From Acetobacteraceae bacterium (GTDB lineage Bacteria > Pseudomonadota > Alphaproteobacteria > Acetobacterales > Acetobacteraceae): a stretch of 34,677 nucleotides of DNA. Below the pieces are notes generated by a model that saw only the letters and a list, made by a program, of their open reading frames with translations, ran no database searches and was not told the origin of the DNA. Shown here piece by piece: positions 1 to 10,900 of this stretch (position 1 is its first letter; each line of letters opens with the position of its first letter). The translations under genes were made by a program, and so were the position numbers. Location: NCBI GenBank assembly GCA_947476855.1, contig CANJSR010000005.1, positions 1-34,677 on the forward strand. Direction: 5' to 3'.

Positions 1-818
1 CCATTGCTGGCGCCATCCTGGTTTGATCCCGCGCCCTTGATCAGCGCCAGGATCGTATCGCCGTCCCGTTCCGCGTCGCGCCGGCGTTTCAGCACGACGG
101 CGGCCGCGGCTTCTCCTGGAACGAAACCATCAGCGCCAGCGTCCAATGCGCGACAGCGACCGGTGGGGGAGAGCATGCCGGCGCTGCTCGCCGCGACATA
201 GAAATCGGGCGTGGTCAGCACCGCCACGCCGCCGGCCAGGGCCATGTCGGACTCGCCCCGTTGTAGACTCTCACAGGCCAGTTGCAGCGCGACCAGGGAG
301 GAGGAGCACGCCGTATCCACCGACAGACACGGCCCATGCAGGTCAAGCCGGTAGGCGATCCGCGCTGCCAGCATCGACGCCGCATTGCCCATGAAGCGCT
401 GGGCGTCGTGCTGCCGCCCGGCCTGGCGCAGCAGTTCGTCGTAATCGCCCGCCACCGTGCCGACGAACAGGCCGCAGCGCGCATGGGCGGGATGCGGGCC
501 GGCGTAACCGGCATCTTCCAGCGCGTGCCAGGCTTCCTGCAGGAACAGGCGCTGCTGCGGGTCCATCAACGTCGCTTCGTGCGGCGAGAGGTTGAAGAAC
601 AGGGGATCAAAGCTCTCGACATCATCGAGGAACCCGCCATCCGGGCACTGGGTCCGGCCCGGCACGCCGGGGGACGGATCGTAGACGGCGGCATGATCCC
701 AACGCGCACGCGGCACCGGCCGGACGCTGTCAACGCCGCCCAGGATGTTGGACCAGAACGTGTCGACGGTATCAGCGCCCGGGAAGCGGCCGGACACGCC
801 GATGATCGCGATGTCATC
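1..818 (-). other. Module 3 of the second PKS: partial ketosynthase
   Basis: The third KS starts with DDIAIIGVSGRFPGAD and has a fully conserved LSVDTACSSSLVAL active site near base 330. The window ends inside GAGSNQDGASN, before the HGTGT and GHLE motifs. The domains after this KS cannot be seen. Confidence 0.9.
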
Positions 819-3800
819 CGCCCATGCGCCGCTCTTGGCCGGCATCGGTTCGGCAACGACAGGCGCAGGGGCCGCGGGCGCGATCCGCACCGCGTGGTGG
901 GAGCCTAGATGCTCCGCGAGGCGTTCGATCGTCGGGTGGCTGAACAGGATCGTCGGTTTCAGCGTGATCCCGAAACGATCATTCAGCGCTGCGATCAGGT
1001 CGACACTGATGATCGAGTCGGCGCCGTAGTCCGAGAAATTGCGGTCCTGCATCAACTGCTCGGGCCGCATCTGCAACGTGTCCGCCACGACCGCACGCAG
1101 GGCCTCGATCAACGATGTCGGTTCTACACGCGCCGGAACGACCGGTGTTGCTTCGACCCGCGCCGCGGCGGGGACGGTGCCAATGATGATGGTGTGGCGG
1201 TAATCAGCGGCCGAGGCACCGCCGATGCCACGCAGCGCGACCTCGGCGAACCCGGCCAGGCGCAGGACCCGTGACCAGCCAGGCGCATCCAGCAGGGGCG
1301 AGTGCGCCAGACGATGATCGGTGTAAGCCCACCATCCATCGAGCAACCCGAATGTCGCCGTGGCGAAGTCCGGCACCGCCGTCATCTCATACAGCACCAG
1401 CGTCCCGCCAGGTGCCAGCAGACGCCGCAACCGTTCCGCCGTTTCGGACAGGTCGGGCGTGACGTGCACGACATTGGCGCCCAGCACGATATCGAAGCTG
1501 GCGGGATCGTAGCCCTGCGCGACCGGATCGCGACCCAGATCGAGCACACCGAAGCGCACGAACCCGTACTGTGCGCCGAACCGCTTCTCCCCATGCAGGG
1601 CAAAGGCACGGGATACATCGGTATAGACATACTCGACCGGCGCCCCGGCCGTGTCCAACGCGGCCAGCACGGCCGCCGACGTGCCGCCGGTACCGGCCCC
1701 GACCTCCAACACCCGCACCGGCCTGCCTTTGGCAACCGCCGCGTCACGCACCGCGGTCGCGACCAGCGCGTTGCAGTGGGTGGTCAGGCGGTCGCCACGA
1801 TAGATCCCCTCCACCAGGGACATGGATGAAGCAGGGAACAGCACCTCCGTCGCTGGCATCGTGTCTCGTAGCACGGCGTCGCAATGATCGAGGCAGCGGC
1901 GCAGCAGCATCACATGCGGGCGTAGGGCGGGATGGGCGGCCACGAAAGCGGCCTCGCCCCCCACGTCCATGGCCGCATCGGTCGCGCGGGACAGCATTTC
2001 GACCAGGGCCGCGTGCAGGCGACGGTGGCGCGGGGCAACCGTCTCGGCCGAGAGCCGATGCTCGGCCGCCCAGGCCGCGACCGCCCGCCGGGTCAGCGCA
2101 TCCAGCGCCGCATGTTCGCGTAGCGCGATGGTTGCATCATCAACGACCTCGCCGGCTTCCTCGACGCCCAGTTCCCGCAGGACGCGGTCTTCGGCCTTCA
2201 GCACCAGGACCTGTTCGAGCGTACCGCCCAGGATCGCCTCGACGGCGGCGAGGCCCTCGGCCGTGGTGATCGGCTGCACGCCCCGGCGCGCGAGACGCTC
2301 CCGGTAGGCGGGATCGGCGACGCGCCCGACCTCTCCCCAGAAGCCCCAGTTGATGACACGCACGGGGCAGCCCAAACGTTCGGCGGCCTCGGACGCATAG
2401 GCATCCTTGAAGGCGCAGCCGGCGACATAGTTCGCCTGACCGGCATTGGCGGCGAAGGAATTGGCCGAGGAGAACAACGCGAACCAGTCCAGCGTCTCCC
2501 CCGCCAGGGCATCCACCAGGTTGACCGTGCCGGCCGCCTTGACGTCGAACGCGGCGTGGAACGCCTGATCCGACATGCGGGCGAGCGACTGGTCCTCCAT
2601 CACGATCGCCGAGTGCGCCGCCCCGGTGATCGGACCGAACCGCGCCCGGACCGCCGCCACCGCCTGCCGGAGCGAGGCTGCGTCTCGGGCATCGGCCTGG
2701 AAGAACGCGACGGCGCCATCCAGGGCATCGATCCGGATCTGACGCGCGAGATCGGGCGGCGTGCGGCCGATCAGGGCAACGCGGGCGCCGTGGCGGGTGG
2801 CGATGTGGCTCGCGAGTTCCAGGCCTATCCCACCCACGCCCCCTAGCAGGACATAGACGCCGTCACGACGGAAGGCGGGTCGCACCGGCGTCGGGCGGAC
2901 CAGGCGCAGAGCGCGGACCTGAGGGTGTCCCGCGTGCCAGGTCACTTCCCGACCCAGCGCGTCACCAGCATCGCCAAGGGCGGCGGGGATGTCGGAAAGC
3001 CGATCCACGGCGACACAACGGACGGACCAGGACGGGAACTCCCGCCCCGCGACGCGCGCGAGGCCGAAGGCGGCGGCCGCCCAGGGCGGGATGCCGGCCT
3101 GGGTCCGCAGGGCCAGGACGGTCAGGACGAACGGGCGGGACCCCAGCGCGCGGGCGCGTTCCTGGATCAGACGCCGCAGGCAGTCGAGGGCGCTTTCCGT
3201 CTCGGCCAGCACGAAGACGATCCGGTCCGCGTCAGGGGTCGCCGCATCGGTCGGAACGCAGCGCGCGCCGGAGAGCGTGGCGCGGACGGCCGCGGAGGCC
3301 GGGTGATCCGGGTCGGCGACGACCAGGGTTGCTCCGGCGTCGATCACGTCCGCCACCACGGCGCGCGGGACCCAGACCGGTTCGTAACAACGGGGGACGG
3401 CGACCGAGGCCGGACGCATCCGACCGGCGAGTTCATGCAGGATGACGCAAGGCTCACCGGCCGGCGTGGCGATCAGCGCGTCGAAGCGGACAATGCCGGC
3501 CTCCGACCCGTCATCCAGGCGACGCACCGTGATCCGGCAGTCCGAGGGCGGCATGCGGCGGATTTCGACTTCCCCGACCGCGAAGGGCAGCGGCAGCGCA
3601 CCGGCGCCGTCGTCGATCAGCACCGAGGTCAGTTGCAGCGCCGCATCCAGCAGGCCGGGGTCGAGGCCCACCGCATCGCGGGACCGTGCAACCGCGGTGG
3701 CCGAACGCGCCGAGACCGTCAGGCTCTCGATCGTGCGGAAGGCCGGTCCGTAATCCAGCCCCCGTTCGCCGAGGCGAGCATACAGGTCGGCTCCCCCCAT

Positions 3801-6800
3801 GCTCCGACCATTGCCCGCGCCCTGGTCGGCCAGTGCCGCCAGGACCGGCGCCGCCACTGCCCCATCCGCCGCCACCAACCCGGTCGCGTGGACAACGCCC
3901 TCGACCGACAGTTCAAACCGCCAGCCGTCCGGCGTATCCCGCATCGACAGGATCGGGTTGGCGCCGGCCAGCACGGGACGCAGCCAGGTCAGGCCCGACA
4001 GGCGGAGAGGTAAGGTGCGGCCGAGGCGATGGGCAGCCTCGGTGACCAGGGCGATGGTGGCGACACCTGGCAGGGTCGGCTCCCCCATGACCTGGTGATG
4101 CGCGACCACCGGGTCCGCGGCATCCAGGGCAACCCGCCATCTGGCCTCGGCCGCCAGGGTGGGTTCAGCCTCGCCGAGCAGACCGGGCCGGGGTGGGGCG
4201 TCGGGGAGGTGGACGGGACGGGCGGGGGTTTCGGGCAGCCAGTGGCGTTCCCGCAGGAACGGATAGGCCGGCAACGCCACCGGGCGCCGTGATTGCCCCG
4301 CATAAACCGCCATCCAATCGACCTGGCCGCCAGCAGACCAATGGCGGGCCAGCGCGCGCGGATCGTCCAGCCGAGGTTCGGCACCCAGGGCGGTGGCCGG
4401 TTCCGGGAGATGGGCCAGTTTGTCCAGCAGCTCGGGCAGACCGGTCACGACGAAGGCAACCCGCGCCTCCATCGCCTCCCGCCCGACCGCCAGGGTGTAG
4501 GCGATGTCGGCGATGTCCAACGGGTTCGCCGTCAGCCAGTCGCGCAGGGCGGCGGCCATGACCCCCAGCCGTTCACGGTCGCGCGCCGACACGGGCACGA
4601 CCCAGGGGCCAGCGCCGGACGGGGTCGGAGGCGCGGGCGGCGCTTCTTCCAGCACCACGTGCACATTCGCTCCACCGGCGCCGAAGGAGCTCACGCCCGC
4701 CCGACGCGGCCCATCCCGCCAGGGCGCCAGCGTCTCCTGCACCGCGAAAGGCCCGGAGGCGAAATCGATCCGCGGGTTCCGGGGGCTCGCGTGCAGGGAC
4801 GGGACCAGTTCCCGGTGGCCGAGTTGCAGGACAGCCTTGGTCAGGCCGGCGATGCCGGCGGCGGCCTCCAGATGGCCGATATTGGATTTGACCGAGCCGA
4901 TGGCGCAGTGCCCACCGGTCCGGCCGAACGCGTCCGACAGGCCGGCGATCTCGATCGGATCACCCAGGCTCGTGCCGGTGCCGTGGCACTCGACATAGCC
5001 GATGCTGGCGGCATCGACTCCGGCTTGGCGCAAGGCACTCGTCACGACCTCCGCCTGCGCGCGGGGGTTCGGCACGGTATAGCCGGAGGTCTTGCCGCCC
5101 GCGTTCATCGCCGATCCGCGAATGACGGCCTCGATGCGGTCCCCATCCGCCAGGGCGGCGGCGAGTGGTTTCAGGACGATGACGCCCACCCCCTCGCCCT
5201 GCACGAAGCCGTCCCCGGCTTCGCCGAACGCGCTGCAGCGTGGGCCGTGCGACAGCATTCCGGCGCGGGAGAGTTCCAGCGGCTGCTGCGGATGCAGGAC
5301 CAGGTTGACCCCGCCCGCGATGGCCACGCCGCATTCGCCGCGGCGCAGGCTCTCGCACGCCAGATGGATGGCGGACAGGGAGGCGGAACAGGCCGTGTCG
5401 ACGGCCAGGGACGGCCCGGTGAAGTCGAACAGATAGGACACGCGGTTGGCGATCGACCAATGGTTCGACTGCACCAGTTGCCCGGCGGCGACGGCGTCCA
5501 TGCCCAGCAGGCGATAGGCGTTGTGCATCACCCCGGCGAAGACGCCGACGTCTCCACCGGCCCGCTGTGCGGCGGCTTTCAGGCGGAGGCGGGTGTAGCC
5601 GGCGTTCTCAATGGCGGCCCAGCAGGTTTCCAGGAACAGACGCTGCTGCGGGTCGAGCAGCTTGGCTTCCCGGGGAGAGATGCCGAAGAACAGCGGATCG
5701 AAGCGGTCGGCGCCCTCGATGAAGCCGCCCCAGCGCGTGTAGGCGCGGTCCTTGCGCTCGGGATCGACATGCGTGTGCCAGTCCCAGCGATCGGCGGGGA
5801 CTTCGGTGATGCTGTCCTTGCCGGCCCGCAGGTTGCGCCAGAAGGTCGCCAGGTCGGGCGCGCCAGGGTAGCGGCCGGCCATGCCGATGATCGCGATGGC
5901 GTCTTCCGTCACGCGAGCGGCCGCCGGTTCCACAGTGTCCCGGACGGGAAGGCTGGCGCCGATCTGCGTCAGATGGTCGGCCAGGCGGCGGAGCGTGTTG
6001 AACTCGAACAGCACCGTGGCGCGCAGGGTTGGGACGTGTCGTTGCAGGGCCAGGGTGATGCTGTTGACCAGCAGGGAGTCGACCCCGAACGCCTCATAGG
6101 TCAGGTCAGGATCGAGGGTGTCCGCATCCATGCGGAGGATCTCGGCCACGAGGTCCCGCAGGCCGGACAGCAGGTCCAATGAGGGCGCCGGGACTTTCGC
6201 TGTTCGGGGTGTGGCAACGGCGGGCGTCGCTACGGCCTGGGCAAACCAATGCTGCTCGGCCTCGAACGAGTATTGCGGCAACGGCACCCGCCGCACCGGC
6301 CGTTCGGCGAACAGCCGGCCCCAATCGACATCATCCCCGGCCACCCAGGCGCGCGCGGCGTCCGCCATGACGCCGGCCGCCTCGATCCGGGTGGGACCAG
6401 CCTCCAGCGCCGCCGCGGCCTCGGACGGCGTTGCCGCCAGAACGGCCAGCCGGTGCGCGAACCGCTGCCGTCCGACGGCAAGCGTCCAAACCACGTCCCC
6501 CAGGTCGATCCCAGGTTCCGCCCGCAGATGCGCCGCCAGGGTCGCCGCGGACCGGTGCAGAGCGGCCTCGGTCTTCGCGCTCAGCACCAAGGGCAAGGCA
6601 GCCCGGGGCGCGGGCGGGCGCGGGGGCAGAGGCGGCGCCTGTTCCAGCACCACGTGGACGTTGGTGCCGCCCAGGCCGAACGCGCTGACGCCGGCGCGAC
6701 GCGGCCCCTCGACCGGCCAGGAGGCGGCGGTCCGGGTGACGAAGAACGGCGTCGCGGCAAGATCGAGTTCCGGATTGGCGACATCGTGGTTCAGGCTGGG

Positions 6801-7925
6801 CGGGATCACCCCCTCCCGCACCGCCAGGGCCGCGCGGATCAGGCCGGCCACCCCGCTCGCGACATGCAGATGCCCGATCGAGGGCTTCAGCGACCCCAAC
6901 GCACAGCGGGCCTCGCCAAAATCCGCCCGCTGGAACACCCGGGCCAGCGCGCGGATCTCGATCGGATCGCCGATCAGCGTGCCGGTGCCATGGGTTTCGA
7001 TGTAGCCGATCGAGCCGGGATCGACATCGGCGACCGCAAGCGCCTCCCCCACCACGCGCGCCTGGCCCTGCACGGAGGGTGCCAGGTAGTCGGTCTTCTG
7101 TGCCCCGTCATTGTTCATTGCGGAGCCGCGGATCACCGCATGGATCGTGTCCCCATCCGCGACCGCGCGCGACAGCAGCTTGAGCACGACGACGCCCAGC
7201 CCGTTCCCTGGCACGGTTCCGTCCGCCCGCGCATCGAAGGCGCGACAGACACCGGACGCCGACAGCATCAGCCCGGGTGCGTGCCGATAGGCCCCCTGCG
7301 GCAAGGCGATCGAGCATCCCCCCGCCAGCGCCATGTCGCACTGGCCGCTGACCAGAGCCTCAACCGCCGCATGCACGGCCGCGAGGGAGCCCGAAGACGC
7401 CGCCTGCACCATCATGGCGGGACCGGTCAGGTCCAGCTTGTAGGCCACGCGCGACGCCGCGTAGTCCTTGTCGCGGGAGGTCAGGGCGAAGAAGCTGTCC
7501 GCGAGGTCATGGATCGCCGACCCGCCGTAGCTGCTCTGGGTGATCGACAGATAGGTGCCGACGGTGCCCGCGTCCGTGCCGGGGCCATGGCCGGCATGCT
7601 CCATCGCCTGCCACGCGACTTCCAGCAGCAGGCGCTGCTGCGGATCGAGCGCCTGGGCACGCGCGGGCGGAAACCCGAAGAACGACGCATCGAACCGCCC
7701 GACATCATCCAGCACACCATAGGCGCGGACCAGAGCGGGATCGGTCAGGTCCGCGGGGCTGAACCCGGCGGCGAGCAGCGCATCATCGTCCAGCCGGCGG
7801 ATCGCGCCGATGCCGGCAATCTGGTTGCGCCAGAACTGATCGACGTCGGAGGCACCGGGCAGGCGCACGGCCATCCCGATAATGGCAATTCCGTCCAGCG
7901 CCGCGTCGGCTTCGGTTCCATGCAT
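1..7925 (-). CDS. Trans-AT-type polyketide synthase, partial (C-terminal end beyond the window)
   Basis: This is a multimodular PKS read right to left, open to the left edge with at least 2641 codons and no stop. The reading frame at positions 3-5 matches that at the start codon, so no net frameshift is seen. Domain order by approximate residue: KS 11-430, linker, ACP 582-655, KS 672-1090, linker, DH around 1272, KR around 1600-1865, C-methyltransferase around 1950-2200, ACP 2263-2335, and a third KS from about 2370 that is cut before its HGTGT motif. No AT domain is present. The KS domains are followed only by short linkers ending in motifs such as PAYPFLRERHW. The methyltransferase lies after the KR, an order typical of trans-AT lines. 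The ATG at 7925 is chosen because AGGAG precedes it by 9 bases and the KS starts about 10 residues later. The gene lies 12 bases after the stop of the upstream PKS/NRPS gene, so the two are surely co-transcribed. The product is unknown. The family call is very secure. Confidence 0.95.
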   Translation of the reverse strand, partial: MHGTEADAALDGIAIIGMAVRLPGASDVDQFWRNQIAGIGAIRRLDDDALLAAGFSPADLTDPALVRAYGVLDDVGRFDASFFGFPPARAQALDPQQRLLLEVAWQAMEHAGHGPGTDAGTVGTYLSITQSSYGGSAIHDLADSFFALTSRDKDYAASRVAYKLDLTGPAMMVQAASSGSLAAVHAAVEALVSGQCDMALAGGCSIALPQGAYRHAPGLMLSASGVCRAFDARADGTVPGNGLGVVVLKLLSRAVADGDTIHAVIRGSAMNNDGAQKTDYLAPSVQGQARVVGEALAVADVDPGSIGYIETHGTGTLIGDPIEIRALARVFQRADFGEARCALGSLKPSIGHLHVASGVAGLIRAALAVREGVIPPSLNHDVANPELDLAATPFFVTRTAASWPVEGPRRAGVSAFGLGGTNVHVVLEQAPPLPPRPPAPRAALPLVLSAKTEAALHRSAATLAAHLRAEPGIDLGDVVWTLAVGRQRFAHRLAVLAATPSEAAAALEAGPTRIEAAGVMADAARAWVAGDDVDWGRLFAERPVRRVPLPQYSFEAEQHWFAQAVATPAVATPRTAKVPAPSLDLLSGLRDLVAEILRMDADTLDPDLTYEAFGVDSLLVNSITLALQRHVPTLRATVLFEFNTLRRLADHLTQIGASLPVRDTVEPAAARVTEDAIAIIGMAGRYPGAPDLATFWRNLRAGKDSITEVPADRWDWHTHVDPERKDRAYTRWGGFIEGADRFDPLFFGISPREAKLLDPQQRLFLETCWAAIENAGYTRLRLKAAAQRAGGDVGVFAGVMHNAYRLLGMDAVAAGQLVQSNHWSIANRVSYLFDFTGPSLAVDTACSASLSAIHLACESLRRGECGVAIAGGVNLVLHPQQPLELSRAGMLSHGPRCSAFGEAGDGFVQGEGVGVIVLKPLAAALADGDRIEAVIRGSAMNAGGKTSGYTVPNPRAQAEVVTSALRQAGVDAASIGYVECHGTGTSLGDPIEIAGLSDAFGRTGGHCAIGSVKSNIGHLEAAAGIAGLTKAVLQLGHRELVPSLHASPRNPRIDFASGPFAVQETLAPWRDGPRRAGVSSFGAGGANVHVVLEEAPPAPPTPSGAGPWVVPVSARDRERLGVMAAALRDWLTANPLDIADIAYTLAVGREAMEARVAFVVTGLPELLDKLAHLPEPATALGAEPRLDDPRALARHWSAGGQVDWMAVYAGQSRRPVALPAYPFLRERHWLPETPARPVHLPDAPPRPGLLGEAEPTLAAEARWRVALDAADPVVAHHQVMGEPTLPGVATIALVTEAAHRLGRTLPLRLSGLTWLRPVLAGANPILSMRDTPDGWRFELSVEGVVHATGLVAADGAVAAPVLAALADQGAGNGRSMGGADLYARLGERGLDYGPAFRTIESLTVSARSATAVARSRDAVGLDPGLLDAALQLTSVLIDDGAGALPLPFAVGEVEIRRMPPSDCRITVRRLDDGSEAGIVRFDALIATPAGEPCVILHELAGRMRPASVAVPRCYEPVWVPRAVVADVIDAGATLVVADPDHPASAAVRATLSGARCVPTDAATPDADRIVFVLAETESALDCLRRLIQERARALGSRPFVLTVLALRTQAGIPPWAAAAFGLARVAGREFPSWSVRCVAVDRLSDIPAALGDAGDALGREVTWHAGHPQVRALRLVRPTPVRPAFRRDGVYVLLGGVGGIGLELASHIATRHGARVALIGRTPPDLARQIRIDALDGAVAFFQADARDAASLRQAVAAVRARFGPITGAAHSAIVMEDQSLARMSDQAFHAAFDVKAAGTVNLVDALAGETLDWFALFSSANSFAANAGQANYVAGCAFKDAYASEAAERLGCPVRVINWGFWGEVGRVADPAYRERLARRGVQPITTAEGLAAVEAILGGTLEQVLVLKAEDRVLRELGVEEAGEVVDDATIALREHAALDALTRRAVAAWAAEHRLSAETVAPRHRRLHAALVEMLSRATDAAMDVGGEAAFVAAHPALRPHVMLLRRCLDHCDAVLRDTMPATEVLFPASSMSLVEGIYRGDRLTTHCNALVATAVRDAAVAKGRPVRVLEVGAGTGGTSAAVLAALDTAGAPVEYVYTDVSRAFALHGEKRFGAQYGFVRFGVLDLGRDPVAQGYDPASFDIVLGANVVHVTPDLSETAERLRRLLAPGGTLVLYEMTAVPDFATATFGLLDGWWAYTDHRLAHSPLLDAPGWSRVLRLAGFAEVALRGIGGASAADYRHTIIIGTVPAAARVEATPVVPARVEPTSLIEALRAVVADTLQMRPEQLMQDRNFSDYGADSIISVDLIAALNDRFGITLKPTILFSHPTIERLAEHLGSHHAVRIAPAAPAPVVAEPMPAKSGAWADDIAIIGVSGRFPGADTVDTFWSNILGGVDSVRPVPRARWDHAAVYDPSPGVPGRTQCPDGGFLDDVESFDPLFFNLSPHEATLMDPQQRLFLQEAWHALEDAGYAGPHPAHARCGLFVGTVAGDYDELLRQAGRQHDAQRFMGNAASMLAARIAYRLDLHGPCLSVDTACSSSLVALQLACESLQRGESDMALAGGVAVLTTPDFYVAASSAGMLSPTGRCRALDAGADGFVPGEAAAAVVLKRRRDAERDGDTILALIKGAGSNQDGASN
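915..5911 (-). other. Module 2 of the second PKS: KS-DH-KR-C-methyltransferase-ACP
   Basis: The KS (EDAIAIIGMAGRYPG) has an intact VDTACSASL active site and ECHGTGT. The DH shows the catalytic HxxxGxxxxP motif (HQVMGEPTLP, near base 4110) and DxxxQ (DAALQ, near 3630), so it looks active. The KR shows the nucleotide loop GGVGGIG (near 2850) and the catalytic Ser and Tyr in FSSANSFAANAGQANY (near 2430). The methyltransferase has the SAM motif VLEVGAGTGG (near 1700) and ANVVH. The ACP has YGADSI (near 1030). The expected outcome is one extension giving an alpha-methyl, alpha,beta-unsaturated thioester. This is inferred from domain content, assuming all domains work and malonyl is supplied in trans. 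Confidence 0.88.
5960..7895 (-). other. Module 1 of the second PKS: KS with Ser in place of the catalytic Cys, linker, ACP
   Basis: The KS opens with GIAIIGMAVRLPG. The usual VDTACSSSL reads VQAASSGSL here, and the codon for the catalytic Cys is TCT (Ser177, bases 7397-7395). The two other catalytic histidines are kept, in THGTGT and SIGHLH. A short linker without AT (ends VPLPQYSFEAEQHW) leads to an ACP with FGVDSLL, whose Ser can carry phosphopantetheine. A KS without the Cys cannot form the normal acyl thioester. In known loading modules, Cys-to-Gln (and some Ser or Tyr) KS variants decarboxylate malonyl-ACP to make a starter. The module may therefore be a loading unit, or a non-elongating one receiving the thiazoline from the upstream protein. 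Sequence alone does not decide between these. Confidence 0.85.
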
Positions 7926-7934
7926 GCTCAGGGA

Positions 7935-7939
7935 CTCCT
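7935..7939 (-). promoter_or_regulatory. Ribosome binding site of the second PKS gene
   Basis: AGGAG on the minus strand overlaps the TAG stop of the upstream PKS/NRPS gene and sits 9 bases before the ATG at 7925. It fixes that start over the ATG four bases further on, which is out of frame. It also points to translational coupling of the two synthases. Confidence 0.7.
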
Positions 7940-10900
7940 AGGCCGGCCGACCGGCGCGGAACTGGCGCCGTCGTTGGACACGCGAGAGCGGCGCCGGCAA
8001 GGCGGCCGCGACCGAGGTCGGCTGGGGCGGGCCGCCCCGCTCCGCCAAGGCCGCGGCCAAAGCGCGCACCGTCGCGAATTCGAAAATATCCGTCACCGTG
8101 CAGCCGACGCCCAGCGTCCGGTTGATCCGGGTGTTGGCATCGACGGCATGGAAGGAGTGCGCACCATGCTCGAACAGCTTGCCATCGGGCGGCAGCAGCG
8201 GGTTCCGCAGGACATCGCGCCAGATCGCCAGGATTTGCGTTTCCAACGCCGCTGGGGCGGGTGCCGTCGTTTCAACCGCAACCGCTGGCGCGCGCCAGGC
8301 CACCAGCGCCCTGCGATCGACCTTCTCGTTGGCGTTCAGCGGCATGGCCTCCAGCCGTTGGAACGCGGCCGGGATCATGTATCCGGGTAATGTCCGCCCG
8401 GCATGGTCCCGCAGTTCCGCCGCGTCGACGCCATCCGACACATGGAACGCCATCAGGGACCGATGCCCATCCGCATCGGTCCGCACGACCACCGCCGCAT
8501 GGCGCACCTTCGGATGCCGAGCCAGCGTTGCTTCGATCTCTCCGAGTTCGATGCGGTAGCCGCCGATCTTCACCTGGCCGTCATTGCGGCCGAGGAACTC
8601 GATCACCCCGTCATCGCGATACCGGCCTAGGTCGCCGGTGCGATACAGACGCTCCCCGGTGACCGGATGGGTGATGAAGCGGGATTCCGTGATCGCCTCA
8701 TCCCGCCAGTAGCCACGCGCCAGCCCGACGCCGGCGATGAACAACTCCCCCGCGATCCAGTCGGGGCAATCGTTCAGATGTTCGTCCAGCACATGGAAGC
8801 GCTGATTTCGCATGGGGAACCCATAGGGGATGCTGGCCCAGGCCGGGTCGGGCGCACCGATCGGGTAGGCGATCGACCAGATCGAGGCCTCGGTCGCGCC
8901 ACCGAGGCTGATCACGTCCAGCGCCGGATTGGCCTGGTGCAGCCGCGGCGGCAGGCCGATCGGGATCCAGTCCCCGCTCATCATCACCAGCCGAAGCCGC
9001 TTCAGCGCATCCGCGGCGTCCTGTGCTTCCAGGAACAGTTGCACGAACATCGGGACGGAGTTCCAGATCGTCACGCCATGCGAGCGAAGCAGGTCGGCCA
9101 GATGCGCCGGATCGGCGGCCGAACGCGGGTCGGGCAGGACGATCGCGCCGCCCGCGCCCAGCACGCCGAAGATATCGTAGACGGACAGATCGAAGCCCAG
9201 GGACGACAGGCCCAGCACGCGATCCGCCGCGGTCACCCGGTAGCGGTCGTTGACGTCGAGAATCGTGTTCAGCGCGGCGCGATGCTCGATCATCACGCCC
9301 TTCGGTTCGCCGGTCGAGCCGGATGTGAAAATCACATAGGCCAGATCATGCGGCTTCGCGCGTGGGACCGGCATCGCGGCCGAGGTCGGCTCGATGCTTT
9401 CCATCGCAAGGACCCGTATGCCGTCCGGCCAACCCAGGCCCAACGCATCGAGCGTCAGGACAACCGAAGCCTCTCCGCGCGCGACGAGATGATGCCGGCG
9501 CGCCTTGGGCAGGGTCGGGTCGATCGGCAGGTAGGCACCGCCGGCCATCAGCACGCCGATCACGGCCGCGACCTGCCGCCATCCTTTCGGCAGCGACACG
9601 GCCACCAGTTGGTCGGGTGGCAGTTCGCCCAACGCCTCGGCCACCGCGCTTGCGTGGCGCAGCAGGTCGCCATGGGTCACCGTCCCATCCGGCCCGATGA
9701 CGGCCACACGGTCCGGATAGGCCAGCGCCTGCCGCAGGAAGGGTTCGTGCAGCAGCCCCTCCGGCAGCGGATGATCGGTCGCGTTCCGGCGCACGCGGCG
9801 CGCCTGTTCCGTGTCATCCAGCCAGCCCGAGAGCGGACGCTCCCAGACAGCCGCGTCGGACGCCAGCGCGCGCAAGGCCGAACCCCAGGCAGCGAACATC
9901 CCGCCCATCAGGCCATCGGGGAACAAGGCGTCGATCGCGTCCCAGGTGAAGACCAGCGCGCCGTCATCCTCCATCACCTGCGCGTCGAGCCAGACCTGCG
10001 GCGTGCGGGTCGCCCCGTGCTCCAACCGCCCCAGCGGGCCGGACAGGGCGCCGTAGCCAAGCATGCTGGTGAACACGACCGGCATCAGGCCATCGCCGCG
10101 CTGTTGCAGCACCCGCACGCCGGTGTAGCGCGCATGGCCGAGATGGGTGGCGAGGTCTCCACCCGTGCCACGGGCGCGGTCCGCGAAGGGAACCGGCGTG
10201 TCGAGATCGAGGCCCAGCAGCACCGTGGACGTAAAATCGCCAATCACCGCGGCGATATCGGGATGGATCGGCTGGCGGTCATTGACCGTCAGGTTGACCG
10301 TGAACCGCCGCGCGGCGGCCCAGCGCGCCAGTACCTCGGCAAAGGCGGTGACCAGCACGGCCACCGGCGTAACCCCGGCCGCCCGCGCGTGAGACCGCAG
10401 CCGAGCCCAATCATCGCGATCCAGCACATCACGATGCCGGTTCCATGCCCATTCCGCCCGCGCATCCAGCGGCTTCATGTCCGGCAGAACCGGAGCCGGC
10501 GGCAGGGATGGGGCGAGCGCCGCCCAATACGCCTCGGCCGCCTCGAACGCGGGGCCGTCCTCCTCCCGCCGCTGATGCAGAACGTAGTCGCGGAAGGTGA
10601 TGCCGGGCGCTGGCAACACAGCCCCCGGTTCCGCACACAATCTCCCCCACTGCCCCAACAACACCGCCAGGCTCGGCACATCGATGATCAACAGATCGAT
10701 GCCGAGATGAACGCGTGTCGTGGCTTCATCCTGGCTGAACGCGACACGGAACAGAGGCCAGCGCGTCGGGTCGAAGGTCTCTCGCGTCATCGCGGAACGC
10801 AGGGCGGGCAGAACGTCGGCGCCATGACGCTCGATGACATAGGGCGGCACCTCGGCCAGCACGCGCTGGGTGCCGTCGGGCAGGACCACGGCGCGCAGCA

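Noticed and set aside
4293..8390. Plus-strand open frames of 629 and 713 codons over the second PKS gene, plus others at 2925-4013 and 13377-15788
   Set aside because: They are shadow frames caused by high GC at codon position 3; no family motif is seen and all lie opposite well-supported PKS domains.
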